From NCBI GenBank assembly GCA_040768665.1, contig JAXGMN010000009.1:248001-312000 (forward strand): 64,000 nucleotides of DNA, given 5' to 3'. The first letter of the stretch is position 1, and every line of letters begins with the position of its first letter. This document shows, piece after piece, positions 32,929-41,498 of this stretch. Source of the stretch: JABWBD01 sp040768665 (lineage in GTDB: Bacteria > Planctomycetota > Planctomycetia > Pirellulales > Thermoguttaceae). The position numbers and the translations under genes were made by a program. The notes under the pieces were generated by a model that saw nothing but the letters and a program-made list of their open reading frames with translations, was not told the DNA's origin and did no database searches.

Positions 32929-34215
32929 CTACAACACAATCCGCTGAGTCGCCTGGTCGAACCGGGCCACCTTGCTTTCCCGGTGCGACAAGACGCCCAT
33001 GGAAAGCGGCGCTTGCACACGGACCGCCATGCCGATGTTGCACTTGGGCTGCCGTCGGGTGCGGACGCAGTCGAGCAGGTCCTCCCAAAGCTTCGCCGTG
33101 TCGCCCTGGCCCTTCCAAGGCAAAACGATCTCTTTCGCTCCGGCGGCAAAAGGCACGATCCGCACCCCGTACTCCTTGTCGCGAGGCCCTTGCAACATCG
33201 ACCAGGTGATGATCCCGTCGGTGCCGCGAATGACCGTGTCGACCGGCACATGGTTCGACAGCGAGTTGGTCATGACCACGCTCGGGCCGCCCGGGTAGTC
33301 GGCGATGATGTTGCACTGGTCGGGCACTTCGCGGTCGTACTGGAACGTGCCGCCCCCGCCCATAACCCGCTCGGGATAGTCGAGCTCCAGGATGCAGAAG
33401 ACGGGCGTGAACGTGTGGACCAGCAGATCGGTGGCCGGTCCGCCGGCATAGTCCCAGTACATCCGCCACTGGAAGAAGCGGGAAATGGAGAACTCGACCT
33501 TGGGGGCATCGCCCAGAAAACGTTCCCAGAGCAGATCGGGGCCCGGCTTGGCGTTCGCATCCGGGATCCGCATCCGCTCGCCCCAGTCGCCGCGGCGGAA
33601 GTAGCTGCACGTGACGTGCACCGGCTTGCCGATCACGCCCTCGCGGATCATGCGGATGATCTCGGGGTAGTTGTCGTCGGCCATGTGCTGCGTGCCGACC
33701 TGAACGAGCCGCTTCGTCGCGTCGGCCGTTTCCTGCACCTTCTTGGCCAGATCGAACTGGGCCCAGTGCGTCAGGGGTTTCTCGCAGTAGACGTCCTTGC
33801 CGGCATTCAGCGCGTCGATGGCCATCGAGGCGTGCAGGCGGTCGGGCGTGGCGATGCACACCACGTCGACCCGCGGATCGGCAAGCAGGGCCTCGTGCTC
33901 CATGTACATCTTCGCGCCGCCCGTCTTCTTGCTCGCCGCTTCCAGCCGCGGGCGGTACACGTCGCACACCGCCACCGGCTCGGCCACGCCTCTCTGAACA
34001 AAATCGTTGATGATCTTCATGTGGGCCTGCGCCCGTCCGCCGGTGCCGAGGAATCCGACACCGATCCGCTCGTTGGCCCCCGGGACGCGGTCGTCGGCGA
34101 TCACCCAGGGCGACGCGGCCAGCGACGCGGTGCCCGCCAGCGACGCCGCTCGGCGGATGAAGTCTCGACGGTTGGTGCCGCTGGATGTTTCCGACGTTCT
34201 GTGAGAGTGGGTCAT
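32929..34215 (-). CDS. Gfo/Idh/MocA-family oxidoreductase, TAT-exported
   Basis: 428 residues. Twin-arginine signal NRRDFIRRAASLAGTASLAAS (16-36). The NAD(P)-binding domain shows GVGFLGTGGRAQAHM and the catalytic-lysine strand CEKPLTHW; the C-terminal alpha/beta domain follows (MYWDYAGGPATDLLVHTF). The family oxidises or reduces sugars and cyclitols; exported versions often carry tightly bound cofactor. AAGGAG about nine bases upstream sets the start. It lies directly downstream of the sulfatase gene on the same strand (42 bases), suggesting joint handling of a sulfated sugar. Confidence 0.88.
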   Translation of the reverse strand: MTHSHRTSETSSGTNRRDFIRRAASLAGTASLAASPWVIADDRVPGANERIGVGFLGTGGRAQAHMKIINDFVQRGVAEPVAVCDVYRPRLEAASKKTGGAKMYMEHEALLADPRVDVVCIATPDRLHASMAIDALNAGKDVYCEKPLTHWAQFDLAKKVQETADATKRLVQVGTQHMADDNYPEIIRMIREGVIGKPVHVTCSYFRRGDWGERMRIPDANAKPGPDLLWERFLGDAPKVEFSISRFFQWRMYWDYAGGPATDLLVHTFTPVFCILELDYPERVMGGGGTFQYDREVPDQCNIIADYPGGPSVVMTNSLSNHVPVDTVIRGTDGIITWSMLQGPRDKEYGVRIVPFAAGAKEIVLPWKGQGDTAKLWEDLLDCVRTRRQPKCNIGMAVRVQAPLSMGVLSHRESKVARFDQATQRIVL

Positions 34216-34257
34216 GGAAATCGCTCCTTGGAATCGCTACACAGTTCTTTTCGCATG

Positions 34258-35673
34258 TCAGGATCCGATGCGAGACAGCGCCTCTCGGTCGTTCTGTTGT
34301 TTGAGCCACTGCACCAGCTTCGCCCGCAGTTGCTCCATGCGGGCAGCCCGCCGTGGCTCCACCGCCAGGTTGTTCAACTCGTAGGGATCGGATTCGGTGT
34401 CGTAGAGTTCCCATTGCGGGTGGCGCTCGACGATCTCCACCAATCTGGCTGCCGCGAGGTCGCTCCGAGCTCGCTCGGCCCAGGTGGCATAGACTTCGGC
34501 GTGGCTGTCCGGGATGCCCGTGACCAGGGTAAAATGCGTCGTCCAGCGGTTTTCGGGGTGGAGATTGAAGATCAGCTTCCACCGCTCGTCGCGGACGCAG
34601 CGCTGCGGGAAGCGGTTCATGGCGCCGTCGCCGGTATGGCTCGCGTAGATCGAAGCATTGTGCCGGCCGGTCCTTCCCAACAATACGTTTTTGAAGCTGC
34701 GGCCGTCCAGCCCCGGGACCGGTTGGCCGCCGGCCAGGTCGATGAACAACGGCGTGAGATCCGCGAAGGAGATCATCGCGCCGGTCGTCGCGCCCGCTTT
34801 CACCGTGCCAGGCCAGCAGACGACGAACGGCACCCGCAGCCCCGTGTCGTAGCACGTCCATTTCGAGTGCGGCCACTCGGAGCCCTGGTCGGACGTGTAG
34901 ATCAGCACCGTACTGTCCCCGAAGCCGTGTTTCTCGAGCGAGGCGGTTACCTCGCCCAGACGCTGGTCGACGGTGGTGATGTCCTGGTAATAGTTGGCCA
35001 GCGCGGTGCGAGTCTTGGGGGTGTCGACCATAAAAGGCGGCAGCGGCAGTATCGCGGGATCGTAGGTCCGATTCTCTTCCCATACCACGTGCGGTCCGTT
35101 GTCGCCCAGCAGCAGGCAGAGCGGTTGGTTGGGATGTTCGCGGCGGTGTGCGGCAAGGAAGGCGTCGACGCTCTGCGTGTCGAGCCCTTCGGCGCGGTAC
35201 CGCCGATTCCGCTCCGGCCGCTTTGGCAAGGTGGCGGGCAGCACTTCCCAATCGAACACCGACTTCGGCCGCACGTCCGTCTTATTGGCGGCGACGACGC
35301 GATAGCCGAGCGGCTTCAGGTACGCGGGCAGCGATCGGACGTCGGGCCGGCAATTCGTATGGTTGCCCATCGTGCCGTTGCGGGCCGAGTAGAGACCGGT
35401 GAAGAGAATCGCCCGCGACGGCGAACAGGTAGGCGATCCGGCGAACGCCCGCGTAAAACGCAGCCCGCGGCCGGCAAGCCGGTCGATATTCGGCGTGTGG
35501 ATCGCACGGTTGCCGTAACAGCCGACGAAATCCACGCCGTGATCGTCGGACAGATACAGAACGATGTTGGGCTTGGCAGTGGCCGGAGCATCGGCGGCGT
35601 TCAGCACCGCCGCAGAAGCCAACAGCAAGACAATGCAGGCTGGAAGCTGCGGCAAAGTCACGCTAGTCTTCAT
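34258..35673 (-). CDS. Secreted type I sulfatase
   Basis: 471 residues with signal peptide (about 11-27, ending LNAAD). The metal-binding start NIVLYLSDDHG (Asp43, Asp44) and the formylglycine motif CSPSRAILFTG (Cys83 to be oxidised to formylglycine) are intact, followed by LLLGDNGPHVVWE and IYTSDQGSEWPHSKWTCYD with late metal ligands. It removes sulfate esters from carbohydrates in periplasm or outside. No formylglycine-generating enzyme gene is intact in this window. AAAGGGA six bases before 35673 is the reason for this start over the longer frame reaching 35844, which would begin inside repeat A. Confidence 0.92.
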   Translation of the reverse strand: MKTSVTLPQLPACIVLLLASAAVLNAADAPATAKPNIVLYLSDDHGVDFVGCYGNRAIHTPNIDRLAGRGLRFTRAFAGSPTCSPSRAILFTGLYSARNGTMGNHTNCRPDVRSLPAYLKPLGYRVVAANKTDVRPKSVFDWEVLPATLPKRPERNRRYRAEGLDTQSVDAFLAAHRREHPNQPLCLLLGDNGPHVVWEENRTYDPAILPLPPFMVDTPKTRTALANYYQDITTVDQRLGEVTASLEKHGFGDSTVLIYTSDQGSEWPHSKWTCYDTGLRVPFVVCWPGTVKAGATTGAMISFADLTPLFIDLAGGQPVPGLDGRSFKNVLLGRTGRHNASIYASHTGDGAMNRFPQRCVRDERWKLIFNLHPENRWTTHFTLVTGIPDSHAEVYATWAERARSDLAAARLVEIVERHPQWELYDTESDPYELNNLAVEPRRAARMEQLRAKLVQWLKQQNDREALSRIGS

Positions 35674-35792
35674 CGATCCCTTTCCACGAATTTCGATAAG
35701 GCGCGCCGGCAGACAGGAACGCCCGCTAGATAGGATAACTCCCGGCCCGGCGGTGCGAAAGCCCGGGCTCCGGCGCGCGGCCACCGAACGTC

Positions 35793-35916
35793 GTAACCGT
35801 TCACGGGGCGGAAGAGAGGGGGGCAGGTCCATGTTTTCGGCCAACGGCTTCGACGCGGAAACACTCGAATTGGCGGGAAAATGGACCAGTCCCCGTCCGT
35901 GGGCATGAACGGTTAC
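35793..35916. repeat. Palindromic repeat family A, full copy 2
   Basis: 124 bases upstream of the sulfatase gene. Ends GTAACCGTTCACG and ATGAACGGTTAC. The left arm is nearly identical to copy 1 (GGAAGAGAGGGGGGCAGGTC); the tip (about 35849-35877) is unrelated to the tips of copies 1 and 3. Confidence 0.85.
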
Positions 35917-36013
35917 CCGAACGTCCCGGGGACCGGGGGTGCGATGAGTTTCGAAGATCCGGCGTTGCCGATGCGGGATGATGCCCCGCCCACTCCCCTA
36001 GGCGCGTGAGCAA

Positions 36014-36949
36014 TCAGGCGCCGACGCCCCGCGCTCGCTCCTGCCGGCCGCGGGAAGCGGGGCCGGGAGCCTCCCTCGCGTGCTGCTTCGTCTCGACCAC
36101 CCGAACCGCTCCCTCGGCAGGCTCGATCTCTCGACCTCGCCGGCGAATCCATACCTGCGTCAGTTCTGCGCCGAAGAAGAAGATCATCGAGGAGTAATAG
36201 ACCCACAATAGAACCAAAACCAGAGAACCGGCCTGGCCGTAAGTGGAGCTCATATCCTTGTTGCCCAGGTAGAGCCCGATAAGAAACTTACCGATGGTAA
36301 ACAATAGGGCGGTGATCAATGCCCCGATCCAAACGTCTTTCCAGGCGATCTTTGCATCGGGAAGAACTTTGAACATTGCGGCAAACAACAAGGTGACGAT
36401 GATAAACGTGCTGCCCTCGCTGATTGCATACCGCGCGGCCACCCCCACTCCGAGCAAATCGGAAATCCAGCCTCCGACTGCTCCCAGCGCGGTCGTCAGG
36501 AGCATCGAAATCAACAGAAGGAAGGCGATCCCCAGAATCATGGCCAGCGAAAGGACCCGCTTCATCAGAAAGCTCTTGATTCCACCCTGCTGAGGATCCG
36601 GTTCCACGTCCCACGCCTGGTTAAGCGACGCCTGCAATTGGGCCACCAACCCCGTCGCGCTGAAAACGAGCACGAGGATGCTCACGATATTCGCGATGGT
36701 ATAGCCGGACGGCTGGTTGGCCTCCTTCAGCAGTTCCTGCAGCTCTTGCGCCCCGGAAGGTCCGACCAGCGTCTGTGCCTGCTCGTTCAATGCCTGAGTC
36801 GCCTGCTGGCCCACGACCAGTCCGGCGATCGTCACCACCAAAAACAGCAGCGGCGCCAGCGAGAGCATTGTATAGAAGGCCAGCGCCGCCGCCATCTGTG
36901 GACAGCGATCTTCGGAGAATTCCTCGAAGGTCTTCGTCAGAAGGTTCAT
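36014..36949 (-). CDS. YihY/BrkB-family inner-membrane protein
   Basis: 311 residues with about six hydrophobic helices. Family signatures: the N-terminal EDRCPQMAAALAFYTMLSLAPLL, a QLQASLNQAWDV segment, KDVWIGALITALLFTIGKFLIG, and the late SLVLVLLWVYYSSMIFFFGAEL. The C-terminus is a charged cytoplasmic tail. Function of the family is not settled; it is not ribonuclease BN as once named. It is the last gene of a minus-strand operon with three envelope-associated genes, starting four bases after the DUF3618 stop. Confidence 0.88.
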   Translation of the reverse strand: MNLLTKTFEEFSEDRCPQMAAALAFYTMLSLAPLLFLVVTIAGLVVGQQATQALNEQAQTLVGPSGAQELQELLKEANQPSGYTIANIVSILVLVFSATGLVAQLQASLNQAWDVEPDPQQGGIKSFLMKRVLSLAMILGIAFLLLISMLLTTALGAVGGWISDLLGVGVAARYAISEGSTFIIVTLLFAAMFKVLPDAKIAWKDVWIGALITALLFTIGKFLIGLYLGNKDMSSTYGQAGSLVLVLLWVYYSSMIFFFGAELTQVWIRRRGREIEPAEGAVRVVETKQHAREAPGPASRGRQERARGVGA

Positions 36950-36953
36950 ACGG

Positions 36954-38207
36954 CTATTCCCTAGGTGTCGTTTTGCCGCTTACTTCTTCGCTGTGCTTCT
37001 TCGACTCTTCGAGTGCCGTGTCCCGAGCATGTCGCCCCACTTGAGCGACCTTATCCTGGACTTGGCCGGGAGAAAGCCCCTCCTCGCGCGCAGCATCGCC
37101 AACCGATTGTTGCAATCGCTCGGCGGCATGCTTGGCTTTCTCGCCGAGTTGCTGCGGCATCAGCCCCTGTGCCTCCGCCTCCTCCATGGCGGCGGCGGTC
37201 GTGGCTTCGACAACCTCCTGGCCGCGCTCGACAAGTTCTTTGCCCATTTCGGAGGCGCGATGTCGCACATCATCGGAAATCGGCCCGACCAGTCGGTCTT
37301 CGGACGTTGTCGACGGCAAGGCCAACCCACTGAGCAGCCCCGCGGCGAAAAACCCCGCCCCGACCGCCAGCGGATAATCTTCCGACAGTTCCGCAAACCG
37401 CTCTGTCGTCGTAGCATAGCCTTGCTGCGCGGTGTGCGCTACCGTCGCGTAGCCTTGCTGTGCCTGATGCGCCACGCTTCGGCTGCTCCGACCGGCACGT
37501 CGGCGGGCGGCGCTTGCCCAACCACCGGCGCGCCCGGCGGCGCGACGCGATCCCGACGCGGCGCTTCGAGCCGCTCGCGACGCGCCGCCGGCGGCTCCCC
37601 CGATTCCTTCGCGAACCGAACTTGCCGCGGCTTGCACTCCCTCCTTGGTCCGCTGGCTCCACTCTTTGGCTCGTCTGGCCATTGAGCCCGCCTTCTCCGC
37701 GGCCGTGCTCTGACCGTGCGGTTCTTGCGCTTCGCCCTGCATGGCGGCGATCTCCCTTGCCTCGAAGTCTTCGTAGGCATCTTCGCCATACGGCTCTCCC
37801 GTGCGAGCATCGACGACCGAGCCGCTATGGATGCCCGCCTGGATGTCCGGATCGAGTTCCGTATGCCGTCGCCGCGAACGGACGAGGTGTTCGTCCTCCT
37901 GTTCTTCGCCGAATAACAGCCAGGCAATCCCGGCCCCGATGAGCAGCGAAGGCACGGGATGCTCTCGGACTTGCTGCAACGCGGCCTTCCCAATCGACTG
38001 CAGCGAACCCATTGCACGGCGTCCGTCTCCTCCACGGCGGGGCCGCGTCGATTGCCACCAATCGAGCGCCTCGTCCAGCAACTGTCTCGGCTGAAGCCTC
38101 TCGCCCAGTTCGTCAATGGTTTCGTCCATTTCGCTCCGCGTGTGCGCGATGTCTTTGCGAATCACGTCCGAATGGGCTTCCCGTCCGCGACCGAGCCGGT
38201 CTCTCAT
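36954..38207 (-). CDS. DUF3618-domain protein with long helical C-terminus
   Basis: 417 residues. DUF3618 is at the N-terminus: DVIRKDIAHTRSEMDETIDELGERLQP. A hydrophobic segment (HPVPSLLIGAGIAWLLFG, about 85-102) anchors it. Then follows an Ala/Arg/Ser-rich low-complexity region (about 190-260) with repeated GYATVAHTAQQ-like units, a second membrane segment (LAVGAGFFAAGLLSGLAL) and a helical tail. The ATG at 38207 forms a 4-base ATGA overlap with the Holin-X gene, so the two are translationally coupled; an ATG at 38228 is also possible. Likely a membrane-associated stress or envelope protein. Confidence 0.75.
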   Translation of the reverse strand: MRDRLGRGREAHSDVIRKDIAHTRSEMDETIDELGERLQPRQLLDEALDWWQSTRPRRGGDGRRAMGSLQSIGKAALQQVREHPVPSLLIGAGIAWLLFGEEQEDEHLVRSRRRHTELDPDIQAGIHSGSVVDARTGEPYGEDAYEDFEAREIAAMQGEAQEPHGQSTAAEKAGSMARRAKEWSQRTKEGVQAAASSVREGIGGAAGGASRAARSAASGSRRAAGRAGGWASAARRRAGRSSRSVAHQAQQGYATVAHTAQQGYATTTERFAELSEDYPLAVGAGFFAAGLLSGLALPSTTSEDRLVGPISDDVRHRASEMGKELVERGQEVVEATTAAAMEEAEAQGLMPQQLGEKAKHAAERLQQSVGDAAREEGLSPGQVQDKVAQVGRHARDTALEESKKHSEEVSGKTTPRE

Positions 38208-38659
38208 CTGATTTTGTTCTGCGCCCACTGTTTATCCTCCTTCAAAGTTTCGATCGTTTTTTCGGGGACCGGCGATTCCTCGCGCAACGCGTGCAGCGCC
38301 TTCTGCACGAAGGCATATCCGATCACGGCGACGACGGTACCCACGATGAGCGCCCCCAGCGACGCCGAGATCCAGTAGGAAACGTCGGCCAGTGTAAACA
38401 GCCACGCCACGAAAGCCGCGGCCGCCCCCAGTAACAGAATCACACCTCCGTAGGCGATCATTCCGCCCACTGCCAGATAGCCCACGTTGCGGCCGTAGTG
38501 CGAGACCTTCTCCGACAATTCTGCCTGGGCCAGGCGGACCTCTTGCCGGATCAGCGTGCTCGTTTCGTTTCGCAACTCTCTCAGCAATCCGGCGATACTT
38601 CGCTCGTCGCGGTCGGCGACGGGTGATTCGAATTGTGTTCTTCGAGATGTACCTTCCAT
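38204..38659 (-). CDS. Holin-X (Act_HolX-like) family membrane protein
   Basis: 151 residues. The amphipathic N-terminal part (SIAGLLRELRNETSTLIRQEVRLAQAELSEK) is the recognition sequence of the family (PF07332-type), followed by two close membrane helices (about 60-85 and 92-115). Despite the name these are mostly chromosomal membrane proteins found with DUF3618 and YihY neighbours, as here. AAGGAGG lies before the ATG. Its stop overlaps the DUF3618 start. Confidence 0.82.
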   Translation of the reverse strand: MEGTSRRTQFESPVADRDERSIAGLLRELRNETSTLIRQEVRLAQAELSEKVSHYGRNVGYLAVGGMIAYGGVILLLGAAAAFVAWLFTLADVSYWISASLGALIVGTVVAVIGYAFVQKALHALREESPVPEKTIETLKEDKQWAQNKIR

Positions 38660-38680
38660 TGAAAACCTCCTTGAAAAGCG

Positions 38681-39541
38681 TTACTCGCTGGGCGTCGGAC
38701 GGCGGTGTGGATCCGCTGCCGACGACGTCACCTGACCCGGCTTCGCCTCACAACCGCCCGTGCCAACCGTCGGCTGCTCGCCCGGCGACGGGCTCGACGC
38801 CTCGCCCGTCGTGGCTGGCGCCAGACGATCCGCCCCGAGGCCCGACAGTTCCGGACCCGAAGCGGGAGGGGTGCCGGCGGGGTTCAGTTCGGCATCCGTA
38901 GCCAAGCCGATCGGCGTTGGAGCGGGAAAACCGCTCGTCGCGGATGGAATTCCGTGCCCGGGGGCCCGGATTCCTACCTCTTCGTCCTCGCCACGGCTTT
39001 CGTCAAACATCTCGTCGTCCGGATTCGATGCACCCTGGCGACGGGAAGAACCGGAAGCTTTCAAAAACCTTGCAAAAGCCATCCCGGCGATGAACATCCC
39101 GCCGAAAAAGACCTCCGGCCGTCGGCGGACGGTATCTTCGATGTCTTCAAGCATCCCCCCGAGATCGCGCTCTCGAAGGTAGCCGGCGGCTCGATCAAGT
39201 TGCACGGCCACACTGTCGGCATATCCGGCCAAGTTGGCGTCGTCCTCTTCGCGGAGTTTTTCCGCCATCGCCCGTGTCGAGTGGCTGTAGTGGGCGGCGT
39301 GTTCCGATAGCCGCGTTTTCTGGCGAGTCATAAACTGCCAGCCCTCATCCTGGGCTTGTCTTGCCGTCTGCCGTGCTTTTTCGCCCGCCTGCGCGGCAGC
39401 CTTTTCGACGCGCTCTTCGGCACGGCGAGCCGTTTCGCTCATCGTTTCACTGGCCTTCTTTGCCGCAGACGATCGCGAACCGGAGGCCGCTGAGGTCGAA
39501 GACGTCGTCGCAGACGTGCCGAAATCGTTTTGAATATCCAT
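38681..39541 (-). CDS. Amphipathic-helix membrane-associated protein
   Basis: 286 residues, first gene of the four-gene minus-strand operon. After a Ser/Thr/Ala-rich start comes a long Ala/Glu/Lys/Arg helix (SETARRAEERVEKAAAQAGE and following), a segment HYSHSTRAMAEKLREEDDAN, then VFFGGMFIAGMAFARFL as a likely membrane helix (about 142-158). The last 110 residues are Pro/Gly/Ser-rich and disordered-looking. AAAGGAG precedes the ATG. No named family recognised; composition resembles LEA-like or apolipoprotein-like stress proteins. Confidence 0.7.
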   Translation of the reverse strand: MDIQNDFGTSATTSSTSAASGSRSSAAKKASETMSETARRAEERVEKAAAQAGEKARQTARQAQDEGWQFMTRQKTRLSEHAAHYSHSTRAMAEKLREEDDANLAGYADSVAVQLDRAAGYLRERDLGGMLEDIEDTVRRRPEVFFGGMFIAGMAFARFLKASGSSRRQGASNPDDEMFDESRGEDEEVGIRAPGHGIPSATSGFPAPTPIGLATDAELNPAGTPPASGPELSGLGADRLAPATTGEASSPSPGEQPTVGTGGCEAKPGQVTSSAADPHRRPTPSE

Positions 39542-39786
39542 GGGGCACTCCTTTCCGTATCCCTAATTCTTTATGACATTTGCGTATTCGCTGTCGCGTC
39601 GGAACCTGTGCACATCCTATGCCGAATCGCATTCGTACCATTGTTCTGTTCTTCCCAGGATTGCTGGCGGGGCGTTTGCACGCAATGAAAAATTGAAACC
39701 GGAGCGGCAACCAAAGCCGCCGCTCCGGCATTTCCAGCAATTGCTCGAACCGGCTCACTCCCCCCCGGCTACTCCTTTGCTTTGTC

Positions 39787-39909
39787 GTAACCGTTCACGG
39801 GGCGGAAGAGATGGGGAAAGGTCCATGTTTTCGGCCAACGTGTCTGTGGCCAGGCCGCGCCAACTGGCCGAAAAATGGACCAGTCCCCGGCCGCCCCTTG
39901 AACGGTTAC
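39787..39909. repeat. Palindromic repeat family A, full copy 3
   Basis: 123 bases: ends GTAACCGTTCACGGGGCGG and TTGAACGGTTAC, with the same internal stem as copies 1 and 2 and a variable tip. Its right end supplies the stop codon of the next minus-strand frame (TTA at 39906-39908). Confidence 0.85.
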
Positions 39910-40222
39910 GCTTTGTCTTCCTTGAGCTTGGGTGGGGGGTTGGTCACCGGCTCTTCTTTCACAGCCGGCCCTCCTCCCGCTCGTTTTTCCGGTCCTTCCA
40001 TTTCTGACTGATCGGTCTCGGCCGGGTCGGTTCCACTTGGTTGTTCAGGCTCGCCGACCTCGCCCGCGGGCATACCTGGCTCAACTTCCGTGCCGAGCTC
40101 GATGTCCGGTGCAACGGGCTCCATGCCTCCTCCCGGCTCGCCTTCCTTGTCGCCACAGCCAATCACCGAAAAGCCCAGCGAAGTCGCCTCGCAAACGAAT
40201 CGGCGACAAACAAGAACTTCAT
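39906..40222 (-). pseudogene. Small Pro/Glu-rich lipoprotein with a frame break in the signal peptide
   Basis: Starting at ATG 40222 (GGTGG upstream) the minus strand reads MKFLFVADSFARRLRWAFR and stops. In the next frame the sequence continues as TSLGFSVIGC, a typical end of a lipoprotein signal with lipobox VIGC, followed by an 85-residue acidic Pro/Gly/Glu-rich tail (DKEGEPGGGMEPVAP and on) ending KLKEDKA. One frame must be shifted to join a start codon to the lipobox, so the gene is broken by a small indel, or the base calls are wrong. A GTG at 40166 could start an unexported version. Confidence 0.5.
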
Positions 40223-40328
40223 GTTTCCACCGCCCGTATTCTCGCCCAACGCAAATAGCAGAAATCTGACGTCGTATCAGCTTGAAAGACCTGCCCTCGT
40301 CTTACCCAATGGCCCGTTACAGGCCAGC

Positions 40329-41321
40329 TCATCCATGCAACAGTCGGGTATACTCATCCAAGAGCCGGCGAAAAGTGCGATACTGTTCCATCGTGACGTG
40401 CGGGGGCGTCTGATGGTCGACGCTCGGAATGAACCCTCCCGATCGCGTCAAGGGCAACAGCCGCTCGAACTCGGAGCGAATGGCCGCCTCCCCTTTGTCC
40501 ATGACCATCTTATCGAAATGCCCGACCATGCAGAGCCGCGGGAACGCCTTGCGGAGGTCCATGCCGTCGACTCCCGCCTGCCGTTCGAGCGGCAACACGC
40601 CGCGGATCCCCTCGCGCATCAGCCACGGGACCATGAGGGTCACGTCGCCGTCGGTGTCCACAAAGGGGATCACGTTCTTCTCCAGCAGCCTTGGCACGAT
40701 CTGCCGGTAGTACGGCGCGATGAACTCGTCGAAGTGCTGCTCGGAGATCATCGGGCCGTTGTTGTACGACATGTCCTCCGCGATCGTGGCGAACGTCGGC
40801 ACGCATACCTTGTCCACCTGATCGAGAATCCTCAGGTTGAAGTCGGTCAGGTCCTGGTTGATGCGGTGGATCAGCTCCGGCTGGTCGTAGAACGCCAGGC
40901 TGATCTTGGTGAATCCCATCAGCGTCCGTGGAAACCAGAAGTAGCCTTCCAGCGTGATCCACACGACCACGTCGCCGCGGGCCTGGCGCCCGGCCCAGGC
41001 GCCCATCGACTCGATCGCCCGGCTGTGGTCCGGGAAGAATTGATGACGGAGCCGGAGGTAGTCGTCTATGTTCGAGACGATGCCCTCCACGTGGTGTTGG
41101 ACGGCCTCGATCGTCGCGTCGGTCGTGGAGAACCAGAACTGCTGGTAGGGGTCGAGGCCAAAGTACTCGGCGATGTCGTACACGCTCTGCCGGTCGGTGG
41201 GGAGCCCCTGCTGCTTCCAGTTGCGGATCGTCTCGTCCCACCACATGGCCCATTCCCAACGGGGCAGGCGATCGACGGGCTGGAAATCCATCACCGCTTG
41301 GAACCGCTCCACGTGATTCAT
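40329..41321 (-). CDS. Uroporphyrinogen decarboxylase (URO-D) family protein
   Basis: 330 residues; start at 41321 set by GGGAG six bases upstream and by MNHVERFQAVMDFQPVDRLPRWEW, the usual beginning of URO-D-like methyltransferases. Further family strands: FATIAEDMSYNNGPMISEQHFDEF, PFVDTDGDVTLMVPWL, ERQAGVDGMDLRKAFP and MVGHFDK. The true HemE N-terminal Arg motif is not evident, so it is more likely one of the corrinoid-dependent methyltransferase or uncharacterised URO-D relatives found near sugar genes in Planctomycetota than a haem enzyme. Cytoplasmic. Divergent from the FG-GAP gene. Confidence 0.78.
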   Translation of the reverse strand: MNHVERFQAVMDFQPVDRLPRWEWAMWWDETIRNWKQQGLPTDRQSVYDIAEYFGLDPYQQFWFSTTDATIEAVQHHVEGIVSNIDDYLRLRHQFFPDHSRAIESMGAWAGRQARGDVVVWITLEGYFWFPRTLMGFTKISLAFYDQPELIHRINQDLTDFNLRILDQVDKVCVPTFATIAEDMSYNNGPMISEQHFDEFIAPYYRQIVPRLLEKNVIPFVDTDGDVTLMVPWLMREGIRGVLPLERQAGVDGMDLRKAFPRLCMVGHFDKMVMDKGEAAIRSEFERLLPLTRSGGFIPSVDHQTPPHVTMEQYRTFRRLLDEYTRLLHG

Positions 41322-41498
41322 GCCGTTCTCCCTGACGCCCGACCTGCCGGGCTCCCCGCTGAACCCGCAACTCCGCGTTGCTGCGTTGCGGCGAGTTTGG
41401 ACACCTGATAGTATTGTGAACAGGCCCTTCCGCAATGTAAAGGATCTGTTGAATAACGCAACCGATTCGTCCAAGTACGAATAGCCCAAGAAGGTTCT

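Noticed and set aside
32783..35251. Long minus-strand frame of about 820 codons overlapping the Gfo/Idh and sulfatase genes
   Set aside because: It lies out of frame under two genes with clear motifs; its translation is arginine-rich noise.
32863..35733. Long plus-strand frame of about 950 codons
   Set aside because: Antisense shadow of the same two genes, with no signal peptide or domain.
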